Origin: DASYPQ01 sp036006425
Lineage (GTDB): Bacteria; Planctomycetota; UBA1135; GCA-002686595
Assembly (NCBI GenBank): GCA_036006425.1
Contig: DASYPQ010000002.1
Location: 1 to 64,000 of the forward strand
Reading direction: 5' to 3'
DNA: 64,000 nucleotides
The notes below the pieces were generated by a model. It did no database searches. It was given only the letters and a program-made list of their open reading frames with translations, and had not been told where the DNA came from. Both the position numbers and the translations under genes were made by a program. Of the stretch, positions 30,810-41,683 are shown piece after piece (the stretch's first letter is position 1; each line of letters starts with the position of its first letter).

Positions 30810-30847
30810 CCAGCCCAAGCGAGAAGATCGAGGAAGCGAGACTCACC

Positions 30848-31237
30848 ATGCGACACCGCTCAGCCGGAAACCACCTCGGCCGCACCAGCAGCCACAGGAT
30901 CGCGATGACGCGCAACATGGCGGCATCGCTCATCACGCACGAGCGGGTCATCACGACGTTGCCGAAGGCGAAGGTCGTGAAGCCCTTCGTCGAACGGCTC
31001 GTGACGCTCGCGAAGGAGGAGTCGGTGCACCACCGCCGGCTCGTGTTCGGCAAGCTGCGCGACAAGAAGGCGACCGCGAAGCTCTTCGAGACCCTCGGCC
31101 CGCGGTTCAAGACGCGCGCCGGCGGCTACTGCCGCATCCTGCGCCTCGCGAAGCCGCGCGTCGGCGACAACGGCCAGCGCGCGATCCTCGAGTTCGTCGA
31201 ACGGTCGCCGAAGGAGAGCGCGGAGAAGACCGCGTAG
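30848..31237 (+). CDS. rplQ: Ribosomal protein L17
   Basis: 50S protein, 129 aa, last gene of the cluster. It has MRHRSAGNHLGRTSSHRIAMTRNMAASLITHERVITTLPKAK and RVGDNGQRAILEFVE. ATG at 30848 matches the conserved start. A hairpin follows at 31252. Confidence 0.97.
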   Translation: MRHRSAGNHLGRTSSHRIAMTRNMAASLITHERVITTLPKAKVVKPFVERLVTLAKEESVHHRRLVFGKLRDKKATAKLFETLGPRFKTRAGGYCRILRLAKPRVGDNGQRAILEFVERSPKESAEKTA

Positions 31238-31251
31238 TCGTCCGGGCAGGG

Positions 31252-31277
31252 TCGCGATCCCCGCACGGGGACCGCGA
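31252..31277 (+). terminator. Putative terminator of the ribosomal protein cluster
   Basis: GC-rich hairpin, arms 31252-31262 and 31267-31277 (11 bp with one mismatch), loop GCAC, 14 nt after rplQ. No T tract follows, so it may need Rho. Confidence 0.5.
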
Positions 31278-31296
31278 TCGCGCCCGCGGATCGGGG

Positions 31297-31317
31297 TTGA
31301 GGGGAAAATCTCCTCAA
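31297..31317 (+). promoter_or_regulatory. Inverted repeat upstream of the RedB-kinase pair
   Basis: TTGAGGGGA (31297-31305) and TCTCCTCAA (31309-31317) around AAA, one mismatch. It lies 31 nt before the RedB-like start and could be an operator or part of a second terminator. Which one cannot be decided. Confidence 0.35.
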
Positions 31318-31348
31318 GCTCGGAGGGCCTGGATCCGATCGCCACCCA

Positions 31349-32010
31349 ATGCGGCGACGCGCCCCCAGCGCCAGCGACTCCCCCCGTCGAGCGGGCGCGG
31401 CGCATTCCGCCGGCGTGCTCTGGCTCGTCGGACTCGCCATGCTCACGATCGTCGGCGCGGGTTTCGGGGTGATGTGGCGCTACGAGCGCGCCCCGGGTCC
31501 CGCCGCGTCGGTGCCTCCCCGCTGGCCGGCCAACGCGCCGTTCGCGCTCGCGCAGGATCGGCCGACGCTGATCCTGTTCGCCCATCCGCACTGTCCGTGC
31601 ACGCGGGCGACGATCGGGGAGCTCGACCACATCGTCGCGCGCTGTCGCGAGCGCCTGCACACCGTCGTGTACTTCCTCGCCGATCCGCGGCGGGGGGACG
31701 CGTGGACGCGCACGGATCTGTGGACTTCCGTCGCCCGGATCCCCGGCGTCGAGATCCGGACCGATCCGGGCGCGGCGATCGCGGCCAGCTTCGGTGTCTG
31801 GACCTCCGGTCACGCGCTCTTGTACGCCGCCGACGGCAGGCTGCTCTTCGACGGCGGCATCACCGACGCCCGCGGACACGCGGGCGACAACGTGGGAGAG
31901 GAATCCATCGGGAGCTGGGTGCTCGACGGCGCGTCGAAGTGCGTGTCGACGCCAGTGTACGGATGCCTCCTGCGATCCAATTCCCTGGACGACGACGATG
32001 GAGATCCACC

Positions 32011-32014
<4 letters not shown>
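31349..32014 (+). CDS. RedB-like membrane-anchored thioredoxin-fold protein
   Basis: 221 aa. After a basic N-terminus, a membrane helix spans about residues 22-41 (VLWLVGLAMLTIVGAGFGVM). The periplasmic-side domain has LILFAHPHCPCTRATIGEL with a CxC pair (C82, C84), a thioredoxin-like position for a redox or metal site. It then shows SFGVWTSGHALLYAADGRLLFDGGIT, resembling a TlpA/thioredoxin cis-Pro-to-C-terminal segment. Similar proteins are annotated RedB in planctomycetes and proteobacteria, without a firm function. It overlaps the histidine kinase start (GTGA), so the two are very likely a functional pair. Confidence 0.72.
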
Positions 32015-34326
<2,312 letters not shown>

Positions 34327-34333
34327 TCGGCCT

Positions 34334-35326
34334 TCAGAACGCCGCGACGCGCTGGAAGACCCAGAACATCGCCACCGAGCCGATCGCGTAGGGAGTCGCG
34401 CGCGCGACCCAGGCGGGCGACGGCAGCCGGACGCGCCGCGCGATCGCGAAGAGGCCCAGCACCGCGGCGACGAACAGGAGCTGGCCGATCTCGACGCCGA
34501 CGTTGAAGGAGAGCAGCGCGAACGGGATCGCGTGCGCCGGCAGGCCGACCTCGCTGAGCGCGCCGGCGAACCCGAATCCGTGCAGGAGGCCGAACGTGAA
34601 CGAGATCACCCAGGGCCAGCGGTGCGTGAGGCCGGGATCTCCGCGACGCGCGACCACGATCTCGCGCGCGACGAACACGATGCTGAGCGCGATCATGGCC
34701 TCGACCGGAGGCCCGGGCACGTGCACGTACCCGAGCGCCGCGGCCGAGAGCGTGATGCTGTGCGTGAGCGTGAACGCGGTCATCGTCGCGACGACACGCT
34801 TCCACCCGGACACGACGAGAAGCATCGCGAGGATGTAGAGCAGGTGATCGACGCCCGAGAGGATGTGCTCGACGCCCAGCCGCACGTAGGTCGCGGAGAC
34901 CTGTCCGACCGACGGCGTCGCCGTGACGACGAAGCTCGGCGCGTCGGGGAGCATCCGCGCGGTCTGCGTGACGCCGGTCGCGTTCTGCACGCGCGCGAGC
35001 ACGTCGATCCTCGTGGCGGACAGTCCGTCGATCCGGATCGTCCTCCCTTCGAGCCCGCCTGCGATGCGGATGCTCCAGCGTTCGATCGACGCGTTGCCGC
35101 TGAAGACGCCGCGCCTCCCGTCGAGCTCCGTCGCCTCGGGCGGGAACTGCACGTAGATCGCGAGCCGACGGTCGTCGCCCGCCGCGGGGACCTTCCACAG
35201 GACGTCGTACGTGTCCGGCGCGGTCTGCACGAGCTCGAGGTACGCGGGGCGCACTTCGTGCGCGATCGCTCGCGGAACGAAGGCAGCGCAGACGAGGAGC
35301 ACCGCGAGCGGGAACCACCGCTTCAT
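34334..35326 (-). CDS. HupE/UreJ-family membrane protein
   Basis: 330 aa with a cleavable signal peptide (MKRWFPLAVLLVCAAFVPRAIAHE) and an extracytoplasmic beta-rich domain of ~140 residues. About six to seven membrane helices follow, carrying LGVEHILSGVDHLLYILAML and FGLLHGFGFAGALSE. These histidine motifs define HupE/UreJ_2 proteins, some of which are linked to nickel or cobalt handling. ATG at 35326 overlaps the stop of the parvulin gene (ATGA). Last gene of the DUF3604-parvulin-HupE operon. Confidence 0.82.
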   Translation of the reverse strand: MKRWFPLAVLLVCAAFVPRAIAHEVRPAYLELVQTAPDTYDVLWKVPAAGDDRRLAIYVQFPPEATELDGRRGVFSGNASIERWSIRIAGGLEGRTIRIDGLSATRIDVLARVQNATGVTQTARMLPDAPSFVVTATPSVGQVSATYVRLGVEHILSGVDHLLYILAMLLVVSGWKRVVATMTAFTLTHSITLSAAALGYVHVPGPPVEAMIALSIVFVAREIVVARRGDPGLTHRWPWVISFTFGLLHGFGFAGALSEVGLPAHAIPFALLSFNVGVEIGQLLFVAAVLGLFAIARRVRLPSPAWVARATPYAIGSVAMFWVFQRVAAF

Positions 35327-36174
35327 CGCGAGTTCGCCGTAGCCGGATCCCGTCGGATCGTCACGTGGTACCGCGCGAGCAGGGCGTCGAGGAACTTCTG
35401 GTTCGTCTCGACGCGGCGCGCGTTCAGGAGCTCCTGCTTCACCCGCTCCCGGACTTCGTCCAGCGCGGGGAGTCGTCCTTCGGTGCGCCGCCTGATCTCG
35501 ACGAGGTGCGCGCCGTAGCTCGAGCGGATCGGTCCGGACCATCCGCCCGTGTCCGACCGCGCGAGCGCGGCGGCGAACTCCACGCCGAATTGCGCCTCCA
35601 CGGACCGACGCGGCTCGTCCGCGAATTCCTGGGGCAGCAGCAGCGGATCGCCCACCTCGGCGAGATCGGCAGCCGGGTCACGCCGCAGGCTCTCGAGCAG
35701 CGCGGCGGCGTCGGCGTCGAGTCGATCCCCGCGCCTCTCGGGGTTCAGGAACACCTGACGGAAATCGAACCGCTGCTCCATCGCGAACAGGTCCGGATGA
35801 GCGGCGAGGAACTCCGAGAGCTCGGCCTCCGTGGGCTCTCCGGACATCGCGAGGTCCTGCCCGATGAACTCCATCTTCTGCTGGAGGCGGCGCCGGATCA
35901 CTGTGTCGTCCTGGTCGAGGCCGAGCTTCTTCGCCTCGCGGCTGAGGATCTCCTCCTTCACGTAGCCGTCGATCAGGGTCTTGAGCTCCGCTTCGGTCGG
36001 CGGGCGCTGCCAGACCTTGGCGAAACCGGCCGCGAGCGTCTCGATCCGCGCGTTCGTGACGACGATGTCCTCCGGCGACGCGGCATCCTTCCGGTTCAGC
36101 GCGGAGTAGGCGCCGAACAGGAGGGCGCCGAGGAGGAGGAAATGAACGAGCGGCTCGCGAGCGAGCCGGTTCAT
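35323..36174 (-). CDS. Membrane-anchored parvulin-type peptidyl-prolyl isomerase
   Basis: 283 aa. An N-terminal uncleaved helix (residues ~9-25, PLVHFLLLGALLFGAYSAL) anchors the protein. A SurA/PpiD-like helical chaperone region follows (FAKVWQRPPTEAELKTLIDGYVKEEILSREAKKLGLDQDD). The C-terminal half resembles a PPIC domain (FDFRQVFLNPE ... GGWSGPIRSSYGAHLVEI). It overlaps both neighbours by 4 nt. It may fold the lipoprotein or membrane partner encoded next to it (inference from coupling). Confidence 0.82.
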   Translation of the reverse strand: MNRLAREPLVHFLLLGALLFGAYSALNRKDAASPEDIVVTNARIETLAAGFAKVWQRPPTEAELKTLIDGYVKEEILSREAKKLGLDQDDTVIRRRLQQKMEFIGQDLAMSGEPTEAELSEFLAAHPDLFAMEQRFDFRQVFLNPERRGDRLDADAAALLESLRRDPAADLAEVGDPLLLPQEFADEPRRSVEAQFGVEFAAALARSDTGGWSGPIRSSYGAHLVEIRRRTEGRLPALDEVRERVKQELLNARRVETNQKFLDALLARYHVTIRRDPATANSR

Positions 36175-38102
36175 GGGGTGTACCAGATCGGCGACGTGTA
36201 CGCGCGCTCCTGCGTGACCATGCGAACGTCCTTCGGCAGCTGCACGCCGTAGTACTTCGCGTCGTACGCGGTCCAGCGCGGCGTCGGGATCTCGAGGACG
36301 CGCACGTAGTAGAACGCGCGCCGCGTGGCGTCGAAATCAGGGTCCTTCCAGACCTTGACGAGCTCCGTCGATCCGATCGTGTTCGTGTACGTCGCGTTCG
36401 GGACGTCGACCGTGTTCCCGACGGGCGGGAGCTTGCCGTCCGCGCCCGGCTTCCGATCGCCGCCCCAGACCACGTCGTACACCTTCTCCGCCGTCTTGCC
36501 GTCCTTGCCGACCCAGCCCTTCACGACCTGCACGCGGTCGAGATTGGCGCCGATCGGATCCTTGAGCGCGGCGACGAGGAACGACGGCGACTTGCCCGAC
36601 GGCGCCGCGGAGAGGTCGCCGCCCATCGGCACGCCCTTGCCGTACCCGACTCGCGCCGGGTTCCGGGTCGCGGCGTCCTTCTCCTCGAACTCCCACCCGC
36701 CGAAGAACCGCACGATCATGCGCGGCCCGGTCGTCGCGTAGGTTTCCTTCCGTTCCATCGCGTCGAAGATCGCCGCGCGCGTGTTCTCGGTCGCCCAGAC
36801 GGCGGCGTAGCCCGAAGCGGTCTGCTCCCAACCCATGATCGTGCCGTTCTTCGTCTTGATGAACGGGTGGGTCGCGCGTTCCGGGCTCGGCTCGGAAGAC
36901 GACGTCTTGCCCCAGAAGTTGTCGTCGTCGGCCGTCGACAGGCCGGTGTGCGAGTCGGTCGAGCCGATCATCCCGAATTTGTACGGGTTCGTGCCGAGCT
37001 CCTGCTCCAGGACGAGTCCGAGCTTGAGCGCTTCCCGCGCGTACTCGAACTGGAGCATCTCCGGCTTCTTGACGACGCTCAGGTCGAGGTTGCCCTTGTC
37101 CCAGGTCTCGAAGCCGGCGAACTCGTCGTTCGGCGAGAGGAACGGGTGCGCCTCGCCGTCGCCCTTGATCTGCGTGGCTTCGTACAGGGGCTCCCACCGC
37201 GCCCTCGTCTCGGCGTACTCCTTGTCGATCGGCTTCCCGGTGAAGCTCTCGATCCTCGGGAACATGATGCCGTTGGAGAGGTTGCCGTTGTGCGCGATCG
37301 CGAGGATCTCACCTCCGGTCTTCTCCTCGTAGCGCTGGAGGTACTTCCACAGATCGCGGGGATCGTCGCTGCCGAACGGCTTGTACACCGTGTAGGGCTC
37401 GACCTGCGACGCGCGGAGCCCGTCGTCGCGCAGGATGCAGACGCGGTGCAGGTTGTTCCCACCGGTGTTGCTCGTCCACTCGAAGCCGATGAAGGCCGTG
37501 AAGCGGCCCGGCTCGTTCGCGGCTTCGGCGGCCTCGATCGTCTCGCGCCAGGCCGAGCGGTAGCCCGGCGTGCCGGGGAAGTACATGAGCTCCTTCGGGA
37601 ACGTTCCCTGGGAGAACTGGACGACGATGTCCATCGCGGCCTCGGCACCTTTTCCGGACTGCACGAGGTCGTACCACTTCCTTCCGGTGGGGTTGGCCAG
37701 GATCTTCGCGTCGCCTTTGAAGAGGTCCGGGAAGAACCCCATGTTGTCCGAGTGGTCGGCGACGACGAGGAAATCGAGCGGCCGCGACAGTCTCACGGGT
37801 TGTTTCGAGGACGCGGTGATCTCCTGGCCCTTGGCGAAACGGTATGCGTCCCGGGGCCCGAGCGTGCAGCCGAAGGCGCCCGCGTCCATCGAGAAGCCCG
37901 TGTGCAGGTGCGTGTCACCGAAGTAGGGGCGCGTCGGAAAGTCGCGGCCGGCGTAGGGCGAATACGGCGGCTTGGCGGGGAACAGGTTCTTCGCAGTCGT
38001 CGGCTCGAGCGTGCCGGTGTCCGTCGTGGTCTGCGCCGCGGCCGGGGGTACCGCACAGCCGGCGAGCCACGATGCGACCATGAACTGAACGACTCGTCTC
38101 AT
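36171..38102 (-). CDS. DUF3604 lipoprotein (PHP-like metal hydrolase fold)
   Basis: 643 aa. The N-terminus is a lipoprotein signal with lipobox LAGC (Cys16). The body carries a PHP-like metal-ligand pattern: GDTHLHTGFS (His65, His67), VVADHSDN, IAHNGNLSNG and GSTDSHTG, in the order expected for DUF3604. Family members are periplasmic or secreted and their chemistry is undetermined. ATG at 38102 has GGAGGAGGT upstream. It is first in the operon with parvulin and HupE-like genes, a combination recurring in other Gram-negative genomes. Confidence 0.85.
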   Translation of the reverse strand: MRRVVQFMVASWLAGCAVPPAAAQTTTDTGTLEPTTAKNLFPAKPPYSPYAGRDFPTRPYFGDTHLHTGFSMDAGAFGCTLGPRDAYRFAKGQEITASSKQPVRLSRPLDFLVVADHSDNMGFFPDLFKGDAKILANPTGRKWYDLVQSGKGAEAAMDIVVQFSQGTFPKELMYFPGTPGYRSAWRETIEAAEAANEPGRFTAFIGFEWTSNTGGNNLHRVCILRDDGLRASQVEPYTVYKPFGSDDPRDLWKYLQRYEEKTGGEILAIAHNGNLSNGIMFPRIESFTGKPIDKEYAETRARWEPLYEATQIKGDGEAHPFLSPNDEFAGFETWDKGNLDLSVVKKPEMLQFEYAREALKLGLVLEQELGTNPYKFGMIGSTDSHTGLSTADDDNFWGKTSSSEPSPERATHPFIKTKNGTIMGWEQTASGYAAVWATENTRAAIFDAMERKETYATTGPRMIVRFFGGWEFEEKDAATRNPARVGYGKGVPMGGDLSAAPSGKSPSFLVAALKDPIGANLDRVQVVKGWVGKDGKTAEKVYDVVWGGDRKPGADGKLPPVGNTVDVPNATYTNTIGSTELVKVWKDPDFDATRRAFYYVRVLEIPTPRWTAYDAKYYGVQLPKDVRMVTQERAYTSPIWYTP

Positions 38103-38149
38103 CGTGGACCTCCTCCGGTCGATGCCGTGCGGAACAGCGAAGCGCGGAG

Positions 38150-38179
38150 ATGATGCGCAGCGCGACGGCGGCCGGTCAA
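38150..38179 (-). promoter_or_regulatory. Candidate promoter of the DUF3604 operon
   Basis: Read on the minus strand: TTGACC (38179-38174), 18-nt spacer, CATCAT (38155-38150), ~48 nt before the DUF3604 ATG. The -35 is good, the -10 weak. Just upstream, around 38183-38200, GCGCGAA/TTCGCGC forms a short hairpin that could end dnaE transcription. Confidence 0.4.
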
Positions 38180-38212
38180 GGTGGCGCGAACGATTCGCGC
38201 GCGAGATCGAAC

Positions 38213-41200
38213 CTACATCCGCGCGACACGCACGCGTCCGGCGCCGAGAACGGCGTCGACTTCGCGCGCGAACCGCTCGCTGATCTCGATCGAGAGGTCG
38301 CTCCCGGCGCGGATCTTCCGATTCCCGCCGTCGTCGCCCGTCACCTGCAGGTAGAGAGGGCTCTTCCCGCGATGGCGCTCGATCACCGCGCGCAGCCCGG
38401 GCAGCAGGTGGGCGTCGTCGGAACCGATCTTCACGACGACGCAGCCGGCGAAGCGCGCGAGGGCCTCGTCGAGCGTCAGCGCTTCCTCGAGCAGCAGCGC
38501 CGGTTCCTCCGCGCGGTCCTCGAGCCGCGCCCGGCACACGAGCACGGCTCCGTCCTCGATCTTCTTCCCGCACTCCTCCCAAGTGCGCGGGAAACACGTC
38601 ACGGGCACGTGGCCCGACAGGTCCTCGAGCCGGAACCGCGCCATCCGCTTGCCGGCGAGCTTGCCGGTCTTCACGAGCGCTTCGCTCTTCCCGAGCACGA
38701 GGCCGGCGACGATCACTTCGGTGCCGCCCGGGATGGCCGCGAGACCGTCGATGCGCGCCGACGAGAGAAGTCCGAGCAGCCCGCTCCGCTCCTCCAGCGG
38801 GTGTCCGGTCAGGTAGAACCCGAGCACCTCGAACTCGGCGCGCAGCAGGTCCGAGCGACTGAGCGTCGAGCCGGCAGGACCGGCGGTGACGACCGCCGGT
38901 CCGGTCGCGGCGCCGAACAGGTCTCCCTGGCTGGCGCGACGGTCCGCGGCGCGCCGCGCGCCGTCCGCGAGCGCACCGTCGAGCGCCGCGAGGACGGCTC
39001 CGCGATCCTTGGCGCTCGAATCGAACGCGCCCGCCTTCGCGAGCGCCTCCCAGTTCAAGCGTCCGACCTCGGCCGCGTCGACCTCGCTCGCGAGCTCGTG
39101 CAGGCCGGGCGGCGTCCCGCACTCGAGGAGCCGCGCGCGCGCCGCGCACAGGGCCTCGATCGCCCTCTCGCCGGTCCCCTTGATCGCGCCGAAGCCGAAC
39201 CGGATCCCGCCGTCCTCGGGCTCGAACTCCCAGCGCGAGCGCGCGATGTCCGGCGGATGGATCGCGACCTTCGCGCGCCGCGCGTCGTCGAGGAAGTCGC
39301 GCACCTTGTCGGAATCGCCCATCTCGCACGACATGTTCGCCGCGAGGAACGCGCAGCGGTGATTCGCCTTCAAGTAGGCGGTCTGATACGTGATCACGGC
39401 GTAGGCGGTCGAGTGCGACTTGTTGAAGCCGTACCCGCCGAACTTGACCATGTGGTCCCAGATCTCGCGCGCGACCGCGCTCTTGCAGCCGTTCTTCGTC
39501 GCGCCGGCGATGAACTGCTCGGCGAACTTCTGCATGATCTCGGGCTTCTTCTTGCCCATCGCCTTGCGCAGGTTGTCGGCTTCGACGAGCGAGAGGTCGC
39601 CGAGACGGTTCGCGAGCAGCATCACCTGCTCCTGGTAGACGAGCGATCCGTACGTGTCGCGGAGGATCGGCTCGAGCGACGGGTGCGCGTAGGAGATCGG
39701 CTCCTCGCCGTGCTTGCGCCGGATGAACGTGTCGACCATCCCCGATTCGAGCGGGCCCGGCCGGTACAGCGCGAGGATCGCGATCAGGTCCTCGAAACAG
39801 TCGGGCTTCGCGCGCGCGAGCAGCTTCCGCATGCCGTCGGATTCGAGCTGGAACACGCCGAGCGTGTCGCCCGCGCCGAGCAGCGCGTACGTCGCAGGGT
39901 CCCCGGGGGGGAGCGCGTCGAGATCGGGCGGCGTGCCGCCTTCCTTCACGATGTTGCGCAGCGTCTTCTCGAGGATCGTCAGGGTCCGCAGACCGAGGTA
40001 ATCCATCTTGAGGAGGCCGAGAGCCTCGAGCTGCGTCATCGTCCATTGGGTGACGATGTCGTCGCCGTTCCTCGCGAGCGGGACGTAGGACGTGATCGGC
40101 TCGTCGGAGATCACGACGCCCGCGGCGTGCGTCGAGATGTTCCGCGCGAGCCCCTCGAGCTGCACCGAGAACTTGAACACCTCCGCGAGGTCCGGGCGCT
40201 CGTTCTTCAGCGAGCGCAGATCCGCGTCCTTCTCGAGCGCTTCCTCGAGACCCGGAGCCGCCGGGCCGGCCGGGATCTTCTTCGTGATCCGATCGACCTC
40301 CTTGAGCGGCAGGTCGAGCACGCGGCCGACGTCGCGGACGACGGCGCGCGAGGCCATCGTGTTGAACGTCACGATCTGCGCGACGCGGTCCTGCCCGTAG
40401 CGCTTGCGCGTGTACTCGAGGACCCGGCCCCGGCCGTCCTTGCAGAAATCGATGTCGATGTCGGGCATCGAGACGCGCGCGCTGTTCAGGAACCGCTCGA
40501 AGAGCAGGTCGTAGCGCAGCGGGTCGACCTTCGTGATGCCGAGCAGGTAGGCGACGATCGAGCCCGCGGCGGATCCGCGCCCCGGCCCGACCGGGATGCC
40601 GTTCTCCCGCGCCCAGCGGATCAGGTCCCACACGATCAGGAAGTAGGAGACGAAGCCGAGTTCGGCGATCACGCGGCGCTCGTACTCGAGACGCTGGCGC
40701 GCGGCGGTCTGGTCCCCGGGGTAGAGGCGCGCCATCCCGGCCTCGAGCAGGCGCTCGAACAGCGCCTCGACCGTCTCACCCGAATCGGGCGCGAAGACCG
40801 GCAGCCGGTACCGCCCGAACTCGATCGAGAGATCGACCTGCTCGGCGACGTCCATCGTCGCGCGCAGGGCGCCGTCGACGTCGCGGAACATGTCGGCCAT
40901 CTCCGCGCGCGTCTTGAAGTACAGCGTGTCCGTGTCGAAGCGGAACCGCTTCTCCTCGGCGCGCTTCGATCCGGTGTTGATGCACAGGAGCACGTCGTGC
41001 GCGTGGCAGTCCTCGCTGCGGAGATAGTGGATGTCGTTCGTCGCGACGAGCGGGATGCCTGTGCGCGCGTGGATCCGCGCGAGCGACTCGTTGACCCGCG
41101 TCTGGATCTCGATCCCGTTGCGCTGGAGCTCGAGCCAGAAGTGGTCGCGCCCGAAGATCTCCATCCACGTCGCGGAGAGCTGCTCGGCTTCGGCGTCCTT

Positions 41201-41659
41201 TCCCTGGATGCAGAGCTGCGAGAGCTCGCTCGCGAGGCACCCGGAGAGGCACGTGATCCCCGCCGCGTGCTTCGCGAGGAGCTCGCGGTCGATGCGCGGG
41301 CGGAAGTGCAGGCCGTCGAGGTACGCCGTCGACGCGAGCAGCATCAGGTTCTTCCAGCCCTGCTCGTTGCGCGCGAGCAGCGTCAGGTGGTGGTAGCCGT
41401 TGCCCTTCGCCTTGCTGTGCGGCTCGAGACGCGAGCGCTTCGCGACGTACACCTCGCAGCCGAGGATCGGACGGATCCCGGCGCCGACGCAGGCCTGGTA
41501 GTGCTCGATCGCGCCGAAGAGATTGCCGTGGTCCGTGAGCGCGATCGCGCGCTGCCCGTCGCGCTGCGCCGAGGCGATCAGGTCCGGGATGCGGTTCGCC
41601 CCGTCGAGGAGGCTGTATTCCGAGTGGACGTGGAGGTGGACGAAATCGGGGTCCGACAT
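38213..41659 (-). CDS. dnaE: DNA polymerase III alpha subunit
   Basis: Replicative polymerase, 1148 aa. N-terminal PHP domain (FVHLHVHSEYSLLDG, ALTDHGN, VATNDIHY). The polymerase palm carries MPDIDIDF, and GPGRGSAAGS and FGGYGFNKSHSTAYA are present. The tail has HhH, OB-fold (VIVAGLVLGKSEALVKTGKLAGKRMARFRLEDLSG) and C-terminal regions. PHP metal ligands look largely intact, so intrinsic proofreading-type activity is possible. ATG at 41659 lies 24 nt after the carbamoyltransferase stop, so dnaE is probably the second gene of that operon. Confidence 0.97.
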   Translation of the reverse strand: MSDPDFVHLHVHSEYSLLDGANRIPDLIASAQRDGQRAIALTDHGNLFGAIEHYQACVGAGIRPILGCEVYVAKRSRLEPHSKAKGNGYHHLTLLARNEQGWKNLMLLASTAYLDGLHFRPRIDRELLAKHAAGITCLSGCLASELSQLCIQGKDAEAEQLSATWMEIFGRDHFWLELQRNGIEIQTRVNESLARIHARTGIPLVATNDIHYLRSEDCHAHDVLLCINTGSKRAEEKRFRFDTDTLYFKTRAEMADMFRDVDGALRATMDVAEQVDLSIEFGRYRLPVFAPDSGETVEALFERLLEAGMARLYPGDQTAARQRLEYERRVIAELGFVSYFLIVWDLIRWARENGIPVGPGRGSAAGSIVAYLLGITKVDPLRYDLLFERFLNSARVSMPDIDIDFCKDGRGRVLEYTRKRYGQDRVAQIVTFNTMASRAVVRDVGRVLDLPLKEVDRITKKIPAGPAAPGLEEALEKDADLRSLKNERPDLAEVFKFSVQLEGLARNISTHAAGVVISDEPITSYVPLARNGDDIVTQWTMTQLEALGLLKMDYLGLRTLTILEKTLRNIVKEGGTPPDLDALPPGDPATYALLGAGDTLGVFQLESDGMRKLLARAKPDCFEDLIAILALYRPGPLESGMVDTFIRRKHGEEPISYAHPSLEPILRDTYGSLVYQEQVMLLANRLGDLSLVEADNLRKAMGKKKPEIMQKFAEQFIAGATKNGCKSAVAREIWDHMVKFGGYGFNKSHSTAYAVITYQTAYLKANHRCAFLAANMSCEMGDSDKVRDFLDDARRAKVAIHPPDIARSRWEFEPEDGGIRFGFGAIKGTGERAIEALCAARARLLECGTPPGLHELASEVDAAEVGRLNWEALAKAGAFDSSAKDRGAVLAALDGALADGARRAADRRASQGDLFGAATGPAVVTAGPAGSTLSRSDLLRAEFEVLGFYLTGHPLEERSGLLGLLSSARIDGLAAIPGGTEVIVAGLVLGKSEALVKTGKLAGKRMARFRLEDLSGHVPVTCFPRTWEECGKKIEDGAVLVCRARLEDRAEEPALLLEEALTLDEALARFAGCVVVKIGSDDAHLLPGLRAVIERHRGKSPLYLQVTGDDGGNRKIRAGSDLSIEISERFAREVDAVLGAGRVRVARM

Positions 41660-41683
41660 GTCCCGCCTGCCTCCCCCGCGTCC

